Source: Fen-1077 sp050014355
GTDB lineage: Bacteria; Chloroflexota; Dehalococcoidia; Dehalococcoidales; RBG-16-60-22
DNA length: 41,397 bases
Assembly: GCA_050014355.1 (NCBI GenBank)
Contig: JBEKDL010000024.1
Coordinates: 1-41,397 of the forward strand
Reading direction: 5' to 3'
Shown piece by piece: positions 31,178-39,275 of this stretch (position 1 is the stretch's first letter; every line of letters begins with the position of its first letter). The notes beneath the pieces are model-generated. The model was given only the letters and a program-made list of their open reading frames with translations. It did not search any database and was not told the DNA's origin. A program made the position numbers and the translations under genes.

Positions 31178-33280
31178 CTAGGACTTCTCTTCCGCCTTCG
31201 CCTCTTCCACCTTTCCCTTGTATTCACATTTGGTGCACCAGGCCTGCTTACCGTGCTGGGTGAGCAGCCCATTACAGCGAGGACAGGGCTGGGGCAAAGG
31301 CTTGAAGCTGGTGATAAACTTGCATTTCGGGTAATTGCCGCAGCCGTAAAAAGTGCGCTTCTTTTTACTTACCCTCTGGATAATTTCGCCGCCGCAATCG
31401 GGGCACTTGACGCCCAGCTTGACCTGGAACGACTGCGTATACTTGCAGCCGGGGAAACCGCTGCAGGCCACGAATTTACCAAAGCGCCCCGTCTTGACCA
31501 CCAGCGGTTTGCCGCACCTGGGACAGGCCTCGCCGGTCTTTTCGTCCTCGATTTTCACCTTCTCGGCGGTCTCGAGCGCTTTTTTAAGGTCTTTATCGAA
31601 GGGGGTGTAAAAGTCCTGTATCACGCTTGGCCACCGGCGCTCTTTGCTCGCGATGTCGTCGAGCTCATTTTCCATATCGGCGGTGAACTTTATGCTGATG
31701 ATGTCCGGGAAATATTGCACAAGAAAATCGTTCACCGCGACACCGAGCTCGGTGGGCTGGAAAATACCCTTCGCCTTGGTGACATAGTCCCTTTCCTGGA
31801 TGGTGGAAATCGTCGGCGCATAAGTGCTCGGCCGGCCAATTCCGTACTGCTCGAGGATCTTGACCAGCGTCGCTTCGGTATAGCGGGGCGGGGGCTGGGT
31901 AAAGCGCTGCTCCGGGAACAGTCCCAGCAGCTTCAAGATTTCACCCTTTTCCAGGTGAGGAAGGATGGCTTTACCCTCTTCTTCAACTTCGTCCCGGCCT
32001 TCGCTGTAGAGCGCGATGAAGCCAGGGAAGGTATTGACCGAGGCGGCCGTCCTCAATAGATAGTCCTGGTGGTCTTTTGCCTCGATATCCACGGTGGTAT
32101 TTTCAAACAGCGCCGCGGCCATCTGGCTGGCGACCATGCGCTTCCAGATGAGGTCGTAAAGGCGCAGCTGGCTGGCATTAAGGTATTTTTTAATCGCCGC
32201 CGGTTCGCGATGGATGCGGGTGGGGCGGATGGCCTCGTGGGCTTCCTGTGCCCCCCTGGTCCGGGCGGCAAAAACGCGGGCGCGGGGCGGCAGATATTCC
32301 TGGCCGTACTTCTGCTGGATATATTGGCGCGCCTCCGCAATAGCGCTATCGGCCACGCGGGGGGAATCGGTGCGCATGTAGGTAATAAGGCCGACGTTAC
32401 CTTCATCGCCGACCGGTACGCCCTCATAAAGCTGCTGGGCGACCGCCATCGTCTGCTTGGCGGAGAAGCGGAGTTTGCGCCAGGCCTCCTGCTGCATGGT
32501 GCTCGTGGTGAAAGGCGGGGCCGGCTGGCGCGCGGCTTTCTTCGTGGCGACCTTGAGCACACCATATGCTGCTTTTTCCAGAGCGCTCTTTATTTTTGCC
32601 GCTTCTTGCTGCGTATGGACATCGAGCTTTTTCCCGTCGATAAGCCCCACCAATGTCGCCCTGAATGGCTTCTTTTTATCAATCTTGGCCAGCTCCGCCT
32701 CGATGACCCAGTATTCCTCGGCAACGAACTTCTCGATTTCCCGCTCTCGGTCGACGATAATCTTGACCGCTACCGACTGCACCCGGCCGGCGGAAAGACG
32801 CTTTCTGACCTTTTTCCAGAGCAGCGGGCTGATTTTATAGCCCACGAGCCGGTCCATGACGCGCCGCGCCTGCTGTGCATCCACGAGTTCCATATCTATC
32901 TGGCGCGGGCTTTCGAAGGCCGACTTCACTGCATCGTCCGTTATTTCCCGGAAGACCACACGATGAAATGGTTTTTTATCGGTGCCGGTGACCTCGGCCA
33001 GGTGCCAGGCAATAGCCTCGCCTTCACGGTCGGGGTCGGTGGCGAGAAATACGACGGAGGCGTCTTTAACGGCCTGCTTGAGCTCGTTGACGAGCTTGGT
33101 CTTGTCCCGGGGTACAACGTATTTCGGTGTAAAACCGTGCTCGATGTCCACACCCATCTGCCCGCGGGGCAGGTCGCGTATGTGCCCAACCGAAGCCTTG
33201 ATGGTATAACCTTTGCCAAGTATTTTCCCCAGTGTTTTGGTCTTGGCTGGCGATTCCACGATAACAAGTTTTTTACTCAT
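31178..33280 (-). CDS. topA: DNA topoisomerase I
   Basis: A 700-residue type IA topoisomerase that relaxes negative supercoils. The Toprim domain is at the N-terminus (VIVESPAKTKTL, then TDPDREGE at 81-88). The active-site Tyr301 is in LITYMRTDS, and GIGRPSTYAP follows. Three C-terminal zinc ribbons are seen: CPRCG..GFPGCKY, CPDCG..NYPKCKF and CPRCN..CTKCEY; the last is a shorter variant. I chose ATG 33280, giving MSKKLVIVES; an in-frame TTG three codons upstream overlaps the dprA stop and is less likely. It follows dprA by a few bases. Confidence 0.97.
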   Translation of the reverse strand: MSKKLVIVESPAKTKTLGKILGKGYTIKASVGHIRDLPRGQMGVDIEHGFTPKYVVPRDKTKLVNELKQAVKDASVVFLATDPDREGEAIAWHLAEVTGTDKKPFHRVVFREITDDAVKSAFESPRQIDMELVDAQQARRVMDRLVGYKISPLLWKKVRKRLSAGRVQSVAVKIIVDREREIEKFVAEEYWVIEAELAKIDKKKPFRATLVGLIDGKKLDVHTQQEAAKIKSALEKAAYGVLKVATKKAARQPAPPFTTSTMQQEAWRKLRFSAKQTMAVAQQLYEGVPVGDEGNVGLITYMRTDSPRVADSAIAEARQYIQQKYGQEYLPPRARVFAARTRGAQEAHEAIRPTRIHREPAAIKKYLNASQLRLYDLIWKRMVASQMAAALFENTTVDIEAKDHQDYLLRTAASVNTFPGFIALYSEGRDEVEEEGKAILPHLEKGEILKLLGLFPEQRFTQPPPRYTEATLVKILEQYGIGRPSTYAPTISTIQERDYVTKAKGIFQPTELGVAVNDFLVQYFPDIISIKFTADMENELDDIASKERRWPSVIQDFYTPFDKDLKKALETAEKVKIEDEKTGEACPRCGKPLVVKTGRFGKFVACSGFPGCKYTQSFQVKLGVKCPDCGGEIIQRVSKKKRTFYGCGNYPKCKFITSFKPLPQPCPRCNGLLTQHGKQAWCTKCEYKGKVEEAKAEEKS

Positions 33281-33285
33281 ATTTA

Positions 33286-34407
33286 TCAATCAACTCTCAC
33301 CCGATATTCCTCGCGCAGCTCCCGCGCCAGGACGTAGTTCATCGAGCCAACCTGCTTGACGAGCCCTTTAAGCTCCATCATCGCCAGCGTGCCGCTGACC
33401 GTGGCCGCTGGCAGGCCGGTTTTACGGCATACCTCGTCTATATGAGACGGCTCGGCGCCCAGGTGCTTCAACAACGACGATTCCGTTTCGGATTCGGGCA
33501 GTATCTCGCGCATTTCCATTTGCCGGGCGACCGTCATCAGGTTCAACTCTTCCATGATATCGGTATAGGTGCGCACCAGCTTGGCCTCACCTTTTTGAAT
33601 CAGGCGGTTAACGCCCCGGCTGGCCGGCGACAGGATGCTCCCGGGAATAGCGAAAACTTCACGGTCCTGCTCGATGGCATCGGCGGCGGTAATCATCGCC
33701 CCGCTATCATCGTCCGCCTCGGTGACCAGCACGCCCAGGCTTAAACCGCTTAAAATCCGGTTGCGGCGGGGGAAATTTTCCGCGCGGGGCCGTGTGCCGA
33801 GGGGATACTCGCTAAGCAGGGCGCCATGTTCCATAATATCCCGCGCCAGATTTTCATTTTCCGCCGGGTAAACAGTATCCAGTCCGGAAGCAAACACGGC
33901 GATGGTGCGCCCTCCGGCTTCCAGGGCGCTGCGGTGGGCGATGGTATCGATGCCGCGAGCCAGGCCGCTGACAATGGTAATTCTGCTGCTGGCCAGGTCC
34001 GCGACAATCTCTTCCGTCACCTGCTTGCCGTAGACAGTGGCCCGCCGCGTACCGACGACCGCCAGGCAGTATTCGTCATCTGGTATTAACGCGCCGCGGA
34101 CGTAGAGCACGGGCGGGTAGTCATAGATTTCCTTTAAGCGGCGCGGGTAAGTGCTATCGTTGCAGGTGAGCACCTGGATGTGATGCTTCTGTAGCTTTGC
34201 CATTTCATCATCGGGGGAGATTTTATCGCGCCACTGCCCGATGGCCCGCAGGGCCACACTATCCAGACCGGCACGTTTCAACTCGCCGGGCGAGGCCTTC
34301 CAGGCCGCTTCCAGCCCATTGAAATAGCTTTCCAGCTGCGCCAGCCTCACGCGACCGATGCCGGGGATATTATTAAAGCCGACCCAGTACTTAATATCAG
34401 AGTTCAA
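33286..34407 (-). CDS. dprA: DNA-processing protein DprA
   Basis: A 373-residue DprA/Smf protein. An N-terminal helix-hairpin-helix/SAM-like region (GIGRVRLAQLESYF) is followed by the Rossmann core. The core holds VVGTRRATVYGK, IVSGLARGIDTIAHRSALEAGGRTIAV, LSEYPLGT, FPRRNRI and AIPGS. A C-terminal winged helix (PSHIDEVCRKTGLPAATVSGTL) completes it. It loads RecA onto single-stranded DNA during natural transformation. The start is TTG 34407 with only a weak ribosome site. It heads the dprA-topA-recombinase-peptidase-PHP-formyltransferase operon. Confidence 0.95.
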   Translation of the reverse strand: MNSDIKYWVGFNNIPGIGRVRLAQLESYFNGLEAAWKASPGELKRAGLDSVALRAIGQWRDKISPDDEMAKLQKHHIQVLTCNDSTYPRRLKEIYDYPPVLYVRGALIPDDEYCLAVVGTRRATVYGKQVTEEIVADLASSRITIVSGLARGIDTIAHRSALEAGGRTIAVFASGLDTVYPAENENLARDIMEHGALLSEYPLGTRPRAENFPRRNRILSGLSLGVLVTEADDDSGAMITAADAIEQDREVFAIPGSILSPASRGVNRLIQKGEAKLVRTYTDIMEELNLMTVARQMEMREILPESETESSLLKHLGAEPSHIDEVCRKTGLPAATVSGTLAMMELKGLVKQVGSMNYVLARELREEYRVRVD

Positions 34408-34518
34408 AGTAATTTAATTCTAGCACAGGGGTAGACCCATGACAATTTGAGCCTGCGATAAGGATAAAAGTACGACAGGGGATTGATTGGCATAATGATA
34501 GGGTCAAGTCATACCTGT

Positions 34519-35097
34519 TTAAACTTTCACGAAGCCAAAGCGCTTATTTTTAGCCGTCATTTTGATAAAGTGCCGGAGGCTTTTTTCAAACATTTCCTGC
34601 CCGTGGCGCTTTCGGCTTAAGATATAGGCGATGCGGACACGCTGGTAGCTTTCCGGGAATCTTTGAAAGTTCTCCCAGGCTAGTTTATCGGCCTGAAGCG
34701 GTTTTAATATTTCTGCCGGGATGATAAACTCTTCTTCCTTTGCCGTAGCAGGCTTAAAAACATGGGCGATTGCATCGAGCCCGGCCCGGGTCATCTTTTT
34801 TTGAGCAATCAGCTTAAGGACCCTTTCCTTGTTCGCCTGGGAGAGGCTGCTGTTCTTTTTCCGCACCGAGAATCTCTGGGCAAAGCGCTCCGCGTCGAGC
34901 TTTTTTACGGTGCTATCAATCCAGCCGAAACAAAGAGCTTCTTCCACCGCGTCATTATAGGGAATACGCGGCTTACCAGTTTCTTTACGATAGTAAATCA
35001 GCCAGACTTCTTTTTCTTTATCATGGTTTTTAGCCAACCATGAGCGCCAAGCCCGGCGGCTGGCCACATATAGCGTTTTACCTATTTGGTTCGGCAT
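34519..35097 (-). CDS. YdeI/OmpD-associated family protein
   Basis: A 192-residue cytosolic protein of the YdeI-like family. The N-terminal WLAKNHDKEKEVWLIYYRKETGKP, then AVEEALCFGWIDSTVKKLD and FSVRKKNSSLSQANKERV are diagnostic; the C-terminal part resembles the 'bacteriocin-protection, YdeI or OmpD-associated' domain. The biochemical role is unknown. The ATG at 35097 is only ten bases from the 3' end of the upstream tRNA-Ser and has no evident Shine-Dalgarno. Translation may therefore start on a nearly leaderless message released by tRNA processing. An in-frame extension into the tRNA gene is an artefact. Confidence 0.82.
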   Translation of the reverse strand: MPNQIGKTLYVASRRAWRSWLAKNHDKEKEVWLIYYRKETGKPRIPYNDAVEEALCFGWIDSTVKKLDAERFAQRFSVRKKNSSLSQANKERVLKLIAQKKMTRAGLDAIAHVFKPATAKEEEFIIPAEILKPLQADKLAWENFQRFPESYQRVRIAYILSRKRHGQEMFEKSLRHFIKMTAKNKRFGFVKV

Positions 35098-35106
35098 TAA
35101 AAAAAG

Positions 35107-35196
<90 letters not shown>

Positions 35197-35242
35197 GCGG
35201 TACTATTGTAGCAGAAACGGGTTTGCCATTTACAGAGGGAAA

Positions 35243-35330
35243 CGGAGAGGGTGGGATTCGAACCCACGCTCCGATATAATCGGAGACCGCTTTTCGAGAG
35301 CGGCACCATCAACCACTCGGACACCTCTCC
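35243..35330 (-). tRNA. tRNA-Ser (CGA)
   Basis: On the minus strand the acceptor stem GGAGAGG pairs with CCTCTCC. The anticodon stem CCGCT/AGCGG carries loop CTCGAAA (anticodon CGA). The long variable arm contains CTCCGAT..ATCGGAG, and the T-loop is GTTCGAATC. CCA is not encoded, unlike the neighbouring tRNA-Ser. Its first 14 bases recur at 36123-36136, beside an integrase remnant, suggesting it was used as an integration target. Confidence 0.94.
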
Positions 35331-35516
35331 AAGCTACATAATGTGGTAAAGTAAGCGCTATTGAACTTTAAAAAGAGACTAACTCAAACATGGACGCTAT
35401 CATTATGCCTTACCGGAGACGTATCGTCAATCGTGGTGAAAGAAGGTACGATGTTTTTATTTTGCTTTATAAAGTGCTAGAATGCAGGCAACTAATTTCC
35501 TAGTGAGGAGGTATTA

Positions 35517-35846
35517 ATGAATACTACAATACCTGTTCTTGATTTTGTAAAAGGTATTATGACTACATCAGCCGCTTTTATTACAATTGCTGGTATTCTT
35601 TTTGCTTTTGGTTTTAGAAAGAAAAATTTTGATGAATTTTCAGGTTGGGAAACTTTTTCTTGTTTATTTTTACTTTTTTCTATATTAGTCGGAGCTGGAG
35701 TAATTGGCTCTTCATTGTTTTGGTTGAATTCTCCTGCCAATGCTCCTCTAAACATTGCAAAATATTTTTTAATCGGGCAATTTGCTACCTTGTATATCCC
35801 AATTATTTGCTTAATTGTCAGGCTTGGCATTAAAGCCAAAAACTAA
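35517..35846 (+). CDS. Small AT-rich membrane protein, unknown
   Basis: A 109-residue protein with three hydrophobic segments (about 14-32, 44-66 and 80-104), probably transmembrane, joined by a short basic loop (RKKNFDEF). GAGGAGGT lies six bases before the ATG, an excellent ribosome site. The codons are strongly A/T-rich (TTT, ATT, AAA and AAT dominate), in clear contrast to the GC-rich flanking genes. This and its place inside the tRNA-Ser element suggest horizontal transfer. I recognise no family. Small membrane proteins in such cargo can be toxins, immunity or defence effectors, but nothing in the sequence decides this. Confidence 0.7.
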   Translation: MNTTIPVLDFVKGIMTTSAAFITIAGILFAFGFRKKNFDEFSGWETFSCLFLLFSILVGAGVIGSSLFWLNSPANAPLNIAKYFLIGQFATLYIPIICLIVRLGIKAKN

Positions 35847-35880
35847 ATAAACCTTGACTTAAAAATAAGCTTATAATCTT

Positions 35881-36119
35881 TTATTTTAATATTTCCTGTC
35901 GGATACTGTTGTTTACCTGTAATGCTTCGTCAAACCGCTTGGCTGCGGCTTCCTGGAGTCCGGGGGTTACAAAAATGGGTAGGTATCTAGCGTTATCGCT
36001 ACTGTTGAATGTCCTGGACGCTCCTGGACTACCTTGGGGTACCCTGTTTCAATAATAGGCTCGCATGGGTTTGTCGTGCATCATGGAGACGGATAACCTT
36101 GACACCCGCCTTGACTGTC
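35881..36119 (-). pseudogene. Tyrosine integrase (phage type), C-terminal remnant with frameshifts
   Basis: Three consecutive minus-strand segments in three frames reproduce a phage integrase C-terminus. The first is KVIRLHDARQTHASLLLKQG (HxxR intact), the second is PKVVQERPGHSTVAITLDTY (His and catalytic Tyr; the usual LGH is PGH), and the third is TPGLQEAAAKRFDEAL to a TAA at 35881. In intact relatives these run continuously. At least two frame changes and in-frame stops exclude function. The N-terminal two thirds of the gene are missing; the fragment stops at the repeated tRNA sequence. Confidence 0.85.
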
Positions 36120-36122
36120 AGG

Positions 36123-36136
36123 TCGGACACCTCTCC
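36123..36136. repeat. 14-bp copy of the tRNA-Ser(CGA) 5' end (candidate attachment site)
   Basis: TCGGACACCTCTCC is identical to 35317-35330, same orientation, with no further identity on either side. It adjoins the integrase remnant and lies 26 bases from the end of the nrpR-like gene. Confidence 0.6.
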
Positions 36137-36161
36137 CCGGTCGCAAGTAAGCTAATTGAGC

Positions 36162-37157
36162 CTAAAGCTCGGATACTTTCACCAGTTTCTGGTAGTCAAC
36201 CAGAATGCTCATCGCGGCACTTTCACTGGCGACGCCGCCCTCCGCCGCCGCGGCCACCGGATTCAGCCCGCCGATTAATATCACCCCAACGCGGTTCAGG
36301 TCGATGGGTACCTCGCAGACAGGCTCGCTGATACTTCCAATCATGTAGATGCCTCCCAGGTTGGCGCGCTTTAACTTGGCCTCCACCTCCCTGGCCACAG
36401 GCTCGCAGATGGCGGGTATCTCCCGGTAGTTCGCCAGTATCTCGCCGTTACCTTCCGCAGCCACCTTAGCTACCGAAGTCATATTGGCCCTGATGAATAT
36501 TTCCGAGGGGTCGAGGGAGCTACCGGCATAGTGGATAAGCTCGACAAATCGCAGCGGCTGGTAGTTTCGAATCTGCAATATGCCGCCAAATTTAGAGTCG
36601 ATGGGCACACCGGCTTTCAACAGCGTGCCGTTGACGATAATGCTGCAAACAGTAGCCAGCGCCGTCTTTCCCTGGGGAACAACCAGGTCGCCCAGGGTTT
36701 CTCCTTCATTGGCGACGACCACTAGGTCGCTGACGCACAACCCCGCCTGGAAAATAGGTTTCATCAGCTTCAACGCCTTATTGAAATCCTCCTTGCGGAA
36801 AAAAGAGAGATTGGCGGGTACCATCCCTACGCGTTTGTCCAGGTCAATGTTGGTGCGGAAGGCAAGCATTTCAATTCTCGATAGAGTCAACCCCACTTTA
36901 TGGGAAACCATGGCCTTTTTCAGCTCGGCTTCCCCGAGCTCGGTAATCAGCCTGCCGTCCCTCCGGCCTACCAGCCGTGTCAGTCCCCTCTCATCCATGA
37001 GTCTAAGGTGATACCTGACGGCCCTCTCGCTTAGCCCGATGCCCATGTCCTTAAGTTTTTTGGCGATAACCGTAGAGCCCACGGCTTCACGAGAGTCTTG
37101 CAGCGTATTCAGGATTGCCAAGACCTTCCGTTCGACATCTTGAGTTTCAAATCCCAT
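36162..37157 (-). CDS. nrpR: NrpR-like transcriptional regulator (winged helix + DUF128)
   Basis: A 331-residue protein. Residues 1 to about 70 are a winged helix (VIAKKLKDMGIGLSERAVRYHLRLMDERGLT). The rest is one NrpR/DUF128 domain (GLTLSRIEMLAFRTNIDL, then NLGGIYMIGSISEPVCEVPIDLNRVGVILIGGLNPVAAAAE). In methanogens NrpR represses nitrogen-assimilation genes and is released by 2-oxoglutarate. Methanocaldococcus-type proteins have two DUF128 domains; this one has a single domain. The next gene on this strand, upstream, encodes a glutamate-synthase-like protein, which fits nitrogen control. A palindrome overlaps its own ribosome site, suggesting autoregulation. Confidence 0.88.
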   Translation of the reverse strand: MGFETQDVERKVLAILNTLQDSREAVGSTVIAKKLKDMGIGLSERAVRYHLRLMDERGLTRLVGRRDGRLITELGEAELKKAMVSHKVGLTLSRIEMLAFRTNIDLDKRVGMVPANLSFFRKEDFNKALKLMKPIFQAGLCVSDLVVVANEGETLGDLVVPQGKTALATVCSIIVNGTLLKAGVPIDSKFGGILQIRNYQPLRFVELIHYAGSSLDPSEIFIRANMTSVAKVAAEGNGEILANYREIPAICEPVAREVEAKLKRANLGGIYMIGSISEPVCEVPIDLNRVGVILIGGLNPVAAAAEGGVASESAAMSILVDYQKLVKVSEL

Positions 37158-37181
37158 AGTAACCTCCGGCGGATAGTTACT
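37158..37181 (-). promoter_or_regulatory. Palindromic candidate operator over the nrpR ribosome site
   Basis: AGTAAC (37158-37163) and GTTACT (37176-37181) face each other. The inner TCCG and CGGA also pair, making a 24-base imperfect palindrome that ends at the ATG and includes the Shine-Dalgarno GGAGG. It could be a DNA operator for autoregulation or an mRNA hairpin limiting translation. A weak promoter (TTGACT-N16-AATAAT) lies just upstream on the minus strand. Confidence 0.5.
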
Positions 37182-37267
37182 CCAGCCAAAATTATTATAG
37201 TATAAAGAACAAAGTCAATGCCAACAGGGGAGAACAGGGGCGGGGTCCGGCGGTTAAATAGATTGTA

Positions 37268-37309
37268 CCGGATATCATGCAGGTATTCCACCGACCCGAC
37301 GATATCCGG
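37268..37309. repeat. Inverted repeat between nrpR and the glutamate-synthase-like gene
   Basis: CCGGATATC (37268-37276) and GATATCCGG (37301-37309) are perfect 9-bp inverted arms 24 bases apart, in the 191-base gap between two same-strand genes. No T-run follows on either side. It may be a processing hairpin or a protein-binding site. Confidence 0.45.
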
Positions 37310-37348
37310 CGCAACGCTTTCCAGGTATTGAATTACAGCCTTAAAACA

Positions 37349-38944
37349 CTATTTCCCGTCGAGGATTTTTATAGCCTCTTTCCGGTAGGCATTCATCAGG
37401 TAAGGAATATCGGTGATTTTAGCGCACTCCTCGGTCAGCGACATCAGGTCGCTACGGCTGATAACCGGTACATTAAAGCACCTGGCGCCGGCCATAATCT
37501 GCTGCAGTCCCACCCTTATCTTTTCAGCGTAGCTGTAGACGCCCAGCGCGCCAAGAGGTAGGTTCTTCATTTCTTTAGCGCCAACCATGTCCTTGACCTC
37601 TTCGTAGCAGACGAAGATTTCCTCCGGCGTGGAGCCGAACTGGCCGACCGTATTGGGCAATTTACCGTCCTTAATCCACTGGCCGATGTTCTTGCCTACC
37701 ATGCCGGGAATCATCAGCGCGCGCCCCATGCAGACCGCTTTAGCGAATGGTGCGCCCAAGGCCAGCGCCTTGAAAACGCCGTCTTCGCTGCTGAAGCCGC
37801 CGCCGAAGGCGATATCCGGCACGCGCTCGCCTTTATCGGCCAGTCTCTGGCAGAACTCGTAAGCGGCCGCGTGCAGATAGAGACTGGGCATGCCCCACTC
37901 CTCCATCATGCGCCAGGGGCTCATGCCGGTGCCGCCGCCAGCACCGTCGATGGTCAGGAGGTCAACCCTGGCCTTCGCACCCCATTTAATCGCCATGGCC
38001 AGCTCGCGCAGGCTGTAAGCGCCCGTTTTAAGCGTGATGCGCTTAAAACCCAGACCGCGCAGCCGCTTGATTTCCGCGTAGAAACCGTCTTCATCAATGA
38101 AGCCGAGCCGGCTGTGGCGCTCGAACTCTTTCAGTGAACCGTCTTTAAAAGCCGCCTGACTGACAGGACTGGAGGGGTCGGGGGTGACGATGTAGCCGCG
38201 CTTCTGGAGCTCCCGCGCGCGCTCAAGGCTGCCGACTTTTATTTCCCCGCCGATACATTTAGCGCCCTGGCCCCATTTAAGCTCGATGGTGTCCAGGCCG
38301 TGTTTCTGGCTGACGTACTCGGCTACGCCCAATCTGGTGTCTTCCACGTTCATCTGAACGAGGATTTCACCGAAGCCGCGGTGATAGCGCCGGTAAATCT
38401 CGATGCGGCGGTCCATGTCCGGCGCGGAGGTAATCTTACCTTTTTTATCGAGCTTCAGCGCCGGGTCAATACCGCAGACGTTTTCACCGCAGACCAGGGT
38501 CACGCCGCTTAAAGCCGCGCCCACGGCGAAGTGCTCCCAGTTCTTACGGGCAATCTCGGTAGAGCCCAGCGCCCCGGTGAATATCGGCATGGTCATTTTG
38601 ACTTTCTTGCTCCAACCATATTCGGTTTGTGTATTGACCTTGGTGAACAGGGCAGTATCAGAATCGCCCTTAACGCCTTTGGGCAGCCCCCTGGCGCCGA
38701 GCGCATAACCCTGGATATTGAGGTGCGAGTAATCGACGGGATAGTCTTTATCGCCTCCGGCCGTGATTTCCCCGAACGGCCCCGGGTAAATCAGCTCACG
38801 ACTGCGGAAGGTGGCCTTGAACACTTCGCAGTTACCGGTGCATCCATCGATGCACCGGGAGCAAATTCCGCTCATCGGCGAGACGTTCCTTGAGCGGTTG
38901 GCGGTCCTGGTGGCGTCATTGGAATTTGGTCTTTGCAGGTTCAT
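37349..38944 (-). CDS. FMN-binding glutamate synthase-family protein
   Basis: A 531-residue protein corresponding to the central FMN/synthase domain of the glutamate synthase large subunit. FTGALGSTEIARKNWEHF, GIDPALKLDKKG, ELKWGQGAKCIGGEI, DLLTIDGAGGGTGMSPWRMMEEWG and IAFGGGFSSEDGVFKALALGA follow the domain order (about 110-460). There is no glutaminase domain, as in the archaeal split type. The N-terminus has a cysteine cluster, C28xxC31xxxC35xxxC39 (CSRCIDGCTGNC), possibly an Fe-S site. Ammonia and electrons must come from partner proteins not adjacent here. AGGGAAGGG precedes the ATG. A large palindrome lies upstream and an NrpR-like gene downstream. Confidence 0.88.
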   Translation of the reverse strand: MNLQRPNSNDATRTANRSRNVSPMSGICSRCIDGCTGNCEVFKATFRSRELIYPGPFGEITAGGDKDYPVDYSHLNIQGYALGARGLPKGVKGDSDTALFTKVNTQTEYGWSKKVKMTMPIFTGALGSTEIARKNWEHFAVGAALSGVTLVCGENVCGIDPALKLDKKGKITSAPDMDRRIEIYRRYHRGFGEILVQMNVEDTRLGVAEYVSQKHGLDTIELKWGQGAKCIGGEIKVGSLERARELQKRGYIVTPDPSSPVSQAAFKDGSLKEFERHSRLGFIDEDGFYAEIKRLRGLGFKRITLKTGAYSLRELAMAIKWGAKARVDLLTIDGAGGGTGMSPWRMMEEWGMPSLYLHAAAYEFCQRLADKGERVPDIAFGGGFSSEDGVFKALALGAPFAKAVCMGRALMIPGMVGKNIGQWIKDGKLPNTVGQFGSTPEEIFVCYEEVKDMVGAKEMKNLPLGALGVYSYAEKIRVGLQQIMAGARCFNVPVISRSDLMSLTEECAKITDIPYLMNAYRKEAIKILDGK

Positions 38945-39076
38945 GCTTCTTTTTCCCTTCCCTGTATTTTTTTTATTTTTACTGGTATAATGTACCCGTT
39001 ACAGACCTTCGCCACGGCAAAAAGTAAGTTGCCTTATAAATCATACATTGAGCCGGAATAAAGGATGGCATAAACA

Positions 39077-39108
39077 CACTTAACATAATATACGACATAT
39101 GGTAAGTG
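39077..39108. promoter_or_regulatory. Large palindromic candidate operator upstream of the glutamate-synthase-like gene
   Basis: In the 331-base gene-free stretch 38945-39275, half-site CACTTAACATA (39077-39087) faces TATGGTAAGTG (39098-39108), matching at 10 of 11 positions. A third related half-site, ACTTACCACAT, is at 39220-39230. The stretch is otherwise AT-rich and holds no gene. It lies 130-165 bases before the ATG at 38944. The half-site (consensus ACTTACCATA) differs from the methanogen NrpR site (GGAA-N6-TTCC), so the regulator is uncertain. Confidence 0.5.
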
Positions 39109-39209
39109 TATTCCGTGGCTAGTAAATAGTAGCATTCGCCTTCTTTTTTGTCAAATTAATGACAATATCGCCCCTGCGCAAACGGAAATTAGTGTGAAGA
39201 TAAATAACC

Positions 39210-39249
39210 GGGGGCTGATACTTACCACATTCGGCAGATAACAGCCCCC
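39210..39249 (-). terminator. Terminator-like stem downstream of the FAD oxidoreductase gene
   Basis: GGGGGCTG (39210-39217) pairs with CAGCCCCC (39242-39249) across a 24-base loop, 26 bases after the stop of the oxidoreductase. On the minus strand it is followed by GGTTATTTATC, a poor T-run, so termination may be inefficient. The loop contains the third ACTTACCA half-site. Confidence 0.45.
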
Positions 39250-39275
39250 CAAAGAAACCTTGTTATTCTATTTTT

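Larger units (their letters stand above)
35317..36136. mobile_element. Decayed integrative element at tRNA-Ser(CGA)
   Basis: A segment of about 820 bp bounded by a 14-bp direct repeat, TCGGACACCTCTCC, at 35317-35330 (the tRNA 5' end) and 36123-36136. Inside are an AT-rich ORF unlike its neighbours and the broken C-terminus of a tyrosine integrase. Everything else an element would need is missing, so this is a remnant after deletion. Use of a tRNA 5' end is less common than the 3' end. The integrase fragment also begins right at the far repeat, so the repeat could mark a deletion joint rather than a clean att site. Confidence 0.6.

Noticed and set aside
32069..33337. Open frame of 422 codons opposite topA
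   Set aside because: It is the antisense shadow of a clear topoisomerase I; GC-rich third positions create long open antisense frames. It shows no family motif.
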